A DNA stretch of 64,000 nt from NCBI GenBank assembly GCA_013400155.1, contig VXBM01000674.1, positions 164,460 to 228,459 of the forward strand. The letters are read 5' to 3'. This document shows positions 60,293 through 64,000 of the stretch, in pieces. The notes beneath the pieces were generated by a model. The model saw only the letters and a list, made by a program, of their open reading frames with translations, made no database searches and was not told where the DNA came from. Both the position numbers and the translations under genes were made by a program. The stretch comes from Helopsaltes ochotensis. Lineage: Eukaryota > Chordata > Aves > Passeriformes > Locustellidae. Positions within the stretch are counted from its first letter, which is position 1. Every line of letters starts with the position of its first letter.

Positions 60293-63200
60293 CTGTGCTT
60301 TTGATGATAATTACTATTTACTTCTAGTGACTTGTTCTGCTTTTCCTCTTGATAGACTCTGGGTCCCAGAGGAAATGAAATTGTTCATTGCTGCTCTTTC
60401 CAGCGCCCAGAAAGGACACGTGGTGAATATTTGTGAACCTGGGTGGACACGTGGGAGAAAAGTCTGAAATGGGCCTTCTGAGTTTTTATGGAAAGAATCT
60501 ACAAAAAGCCTCCACTTATTGAACCACCTGCCCTATTCCTGGGGATGAGCTTTACTCTCTGGTTCAAGAGGTGGTGTTGACGGAGCGCAGGGATGGGGTG
60601 GTGGTGGTGGTAGCAGAGATGTGTTAATGCAGGGTGGCAGTAAAAGCTGGAATAAGAGAGGTGGTGGGGTCAAATGAGCCTGATCTCTCCCTGACCAGGA
60701 GTATTAGCTGATATATTGAAGTATTTGATGTGGTAAACCTAGGGCACCCCAGAGGCTGCAGCGCAGCTTGTCAGTGTTTAATCTCATTCTCTTTTCTGTT
60801 TTTTCCTTGCCGGTAAGGGAGCGTGTCTTATTCTGCCATCGTGGTCTATGTGAAGAATAACTGAGGGTGCAGCAATTTCCTGCTGTACACTTCCATTTGT
60901 GCCTCTTTGCTGCTGAAAATATATCTTTAATTATAGGCAGCAGAAGCAATTTATTTGTTTAACAGTGGCCAGGAAACATACCCAGGGGAGATCCTTAAAC
61001 ACGACCACAAAGCTGATGAAGATTAATGTTAGGTGATAGAGCACTGGATAAGGCTATTCTCCCATTCGGGTCAATATCTGCTATTCATAGCATCAGCATT
61101 AAGCAAATGAATATCAGCTTATTATGTACTATTATATTTAATCAAGTTTAGCATTTGCTTTTCCTCTAAAGACTTCCAAGGACCACATCGTTGTGTGCTC
61201 TGGCAGGCAGGAGAGCAGTGTGGTGAGTTTAGCACCACAGTCACATCAGAGCTTTCAAAGGGCACTATGCTACCTCTGTTTTATTGTTAGGCAAAGCTAA
61301 TGGAATTTGAATTAGTCCCCATTGCTAACAGAATTCATTATTAGCAGGTATAAATCTCTTTCCTGCTACAGGTGTTGATATCTGCTGTGGAAGCTAATAG
61401 ACACATCAGTAGTAATTTATAAGAAAAGAAGCTCCAAGGCTATTGTTGGTATTGTTGTGGTTTATCCAATAGCTCCAGGTCCCTGCTATGCTGTGTCAGA
61501 AATAACAAAGCAGCTCCTTTGCTGACACCTGCACTTCCATTCTCACCTCCATTTATTCCCTGCATTGATTAAAAAGTAATAATAATAATATTAGTCACAG
61601 AAATATTTAGAAAGTGCAGAAACCCATCTATATCCTGCATGTGATGGGCCAGTGTGTGTGCGTAAGTCCAAGCCAGGAAGCTCCTCATCTCCTTGAACAG
61701 CTGCCTCCACAAGGCTGCTCCCAAATCCCTGCAGCCTGGCAGGATTTCTTCCTTTATCCCTTGGCTGTTCATCACCTCTCCCCTGCTCGCCAACCACTTC
61801 AGCCCACCTGGCACCCATTCTGTGGGATCTCCAGGGCCAGGATTGCTTCTTGCTTCCCCTGGAGTGCCTTACTCCAATGTTAATCTGGAGGCTGGCATTC
61901 CCCAGTACCAAGAACCATGAAAAAGAAACTGACCCATATACAGCAATAACTCTTGTGTAGAAACAGGAGCTTATTGGGGAAGTCTGGTTTTCTGTTCAGT
62001 ATGTTGAGTCACACTGTGGTTCTGGGGAAGGTCACTCCAGGAATTCTTGAGGCTGTGCTAAAAAGAGCCTGAGTCACTGTCCCGAGGAGCAAAACCATCC
62101 CTGACTGTGGGTAGTAAACAACCATCTATTGGAGGCGCAGAAAACAGCAATGTTAAAGAATATAAAACTGAATGTACTTCTTAGTGACACAGTTATTCAA
62201 GAGAGCCAAGCCATGGAGCGCTCCACATACTGCAGTACAGCAGTACCAAACTCTAGACTAGCACCTTGCTGGACCAGCATCTGCACCAGCATGGGGCAGT
62301 GAGAAACACCCTGCCCAAGGGAATTCACAGCCCCACTGAAGACCAAGAGAGGTCTTCCAGAAGCTTCCAGAAGATAAAGACAAAGAGAGAGCTGCACTAA
62401 ATCCCTGCAGATGAGGAACAGCTGTGTCCTCCAGAGTTGGACCAGCATCCTGCAGAAATGATTTTCTCATCTTGAGGAAATTTTCAATATTTTGCACTTT
62501 TCTGCCCCTTATCAGCCAACCCCCAACAGCAGCCTACCGGGCAGAAGGAGATGCTATAAGGTCTTTGTTTAGATCTTTGTTCTAAATTTAGAGCTTTTAC
62601 TGGCTGTAAATAAAATCCTTGTAGCTACTTATATACAACATCTTTCCTTCTCTTGGTTTAATTTTGGAAGTGGTAAATATGTATTACTAAGTAATTGAAA
62701 TCTCATAGGCCTAGATTAAACTCCTCTAGTGAAACAAAATTGAAGGTTTCTGCTCCTGGTTTAGAAGAACCCAGTGTGAATGTTTTATAGGAGCAGCAAA
62801 GCCAGAATTACAGGTTAAGCTCCCAATCTGTGTGCATGACTAACACCAGGAAAACAGAAACAGTTTGAAATTTCAGAAGCTCAAGGCAAGAAACAATGGA
62901 GGAAATGTAACTTTTTTTAGATCCAGTGTTCTCCTAGAAGGAAACAGCTCCTGCTAAAGCCCCAGGCTGTGATGGCTTAGGGCTGGGGCGCATCCCAGGG
63001 ATGATGTCTGGACCCTGTGTGGACCTGATATTTTCATCCCAGATATCCTGCAGTGCTTGATTTGGTGGGACTGACCAAGATTTGCAGCAAAGCAGCAAAA
63101 GCTATGCAATCACCACTCTCTTTCTCACTGTAGGTGATTTAGGAACTCATACCCACAGCAATCGCTGCCCTGCCTATGGTTATACTGCACTACAGGGTCA

Positions 63201-64000
63201 GAGTTCTGGCAAATGTTCATTTGGTTAGGGAAAGAAACCCCACACAAATACCCCTTTGTGACTGTCCATCAAGTCCCCCGCACAGAGGCTGCCCAGAGGC
63301 TGGACACCCACTCAGGTGGGTGTTCTGTGGGAGCAGTGGGGTGTGCAAGGCCAGCCCTGCCCATTCTGCCAGCTCTGGCTCTGCCGACAGTGAGAGGGAA
63401 GCAGTCAGGAGTGGAGATTAAGAAACAACCTCCTCCAGAATTTTCTGTGCCTCAGATGACCCCAGGAAAAAATGAAGAGGGGTACTTATGTCTGCTTCCG
63501 TATTTAGTACAGCAGGGAAATGCCCTCTTCAGCACAAAGGCAGCATGTTTGACCTTCCTTTCTGTGTGTCCCAGCACTGGTGTAGAACACCAGTGACCTT
63601 CATGAGAGTGGGGAGAAACACATCATGGATGAATTTTGGGGAAGAACGTGGCACATTTGTCACTGTTGGTCTGCGGGAACTGGGAGCCTTTCACCATCTT
63701 TGGCTTGCAGTGGGATCCTCCATCCAAACTTGTGACAGGGTAGGAGTTGCTGCTTATGGGAGGAAGCAGCACAAATACTTACTGCTATGCTGATTTGATT
63801 TTAAACTTTCACCTGGGGAATGCTGAGTCAAACCTGCCTTGCTCCTCATGTGCACCAAAACCACCCTGCAAGGTGCTGTTCTCAGCTGGCTTCTGCTTCA
63901 TTTCCTCCTCAGCCCCTCAGCCAGCTCCATGACACGCTAGTGAGTACAATTTCCCATTTCCTTCCTCAGCTAATCCTGAAAGGGACAATAAATAACAATA

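Larger units (their letters stand above)
53777..64000. other. Intergenic region upstream of WDR44
   Basis: About 10 kb without a recognisable exon. In human the gene beyond WDR44 on this side is KLHL13; I found no BTB, BACK or Kelch-like coding segment on either strand. The longest open frame (58338-58931, 197 codons, plus) has no known motif and a composition typical of translated non-coding DNA. A CR1 fragment and a tetranucleotide repeat are listed separately. Confidence 0.6.

Noticed and set aside
1..64000. CRISPR arrays, operons, phage or other prokaryotic systems
   Set aside because: The window is clearly an intron-rich vertebrate locus. No regularly spaced direct repeats or prokaryotic gene organisation were seen.

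Overview
This is a vertebrate nuclear window, most likely from a bird. It holds two multi-exon genes, both on the minus strand: the complete coding region of WDR44 (20 coding exons, 53186 down to 30936) and the first five coding exons of DOCK11 (20236 down to 1245). The avian assignment rests on compact introns (WDR44 spans about 22 kb, far less than I recall for human), several degraded CR1-type LINE 3' ends, and the absence of Alu- or L1-like sequence. Crocodilian or turtle is less likely but not excluded. Gene identities come from recalled human protein sequences compared with exons read from the minus strand; no search was run.

Layout from left to right: 1-1244, partial DOCK11 intron 5; 1245-3585, DOCK11 exons 5 to 2; 3586-20163, the large DOCK11 intron 1; 20164-20236, the visible part of DOCK11 exon 1, cut by a 249-base N gap (20237-20485) that hides the start codon; about 19560-20640, the DOCK11 CpG-rich promoter region; about 20650-30160, intergenic sequence; 30161-30935, the WDR44 3' UTR with a likely polyadenylation signal; 30936-53186, WDR44; 52880-53460, the WDR44 CpG-rich promoter region with a 100-base N gap (53260-53359); 53460-64000, upstream intergenic sequence with CR1 fragments and a GATA/TATC inverted microsatellite.

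The WDR44 exon set is internally proven. All 19 introns keep reading phase and the exons sum to 2727 nt, giving 908 residues plus a stop (human WDR44 is 913 by recall). One intron, after exon 4, must use a GC-AG splice pair: the nearby GT would break the frame.

The two genes lie head to tail in the same order and orientation as on human Xq24 (WDR44 then DOCK11). WDR44 is a RAB11 effector acting on endosomal tubules and at ER contacts; DOCK11 is a CDC42 exchange factor. Nothing in the window shows that they share regulation. I found no convincing novel system here. The items most worth checking are the GC-AG intron, the 34-nt exon 2, the composite CR1 element beside the WDR44 promoter, a possible solo LTR near 28.8 kb, and the two assembly gaps over promoters.
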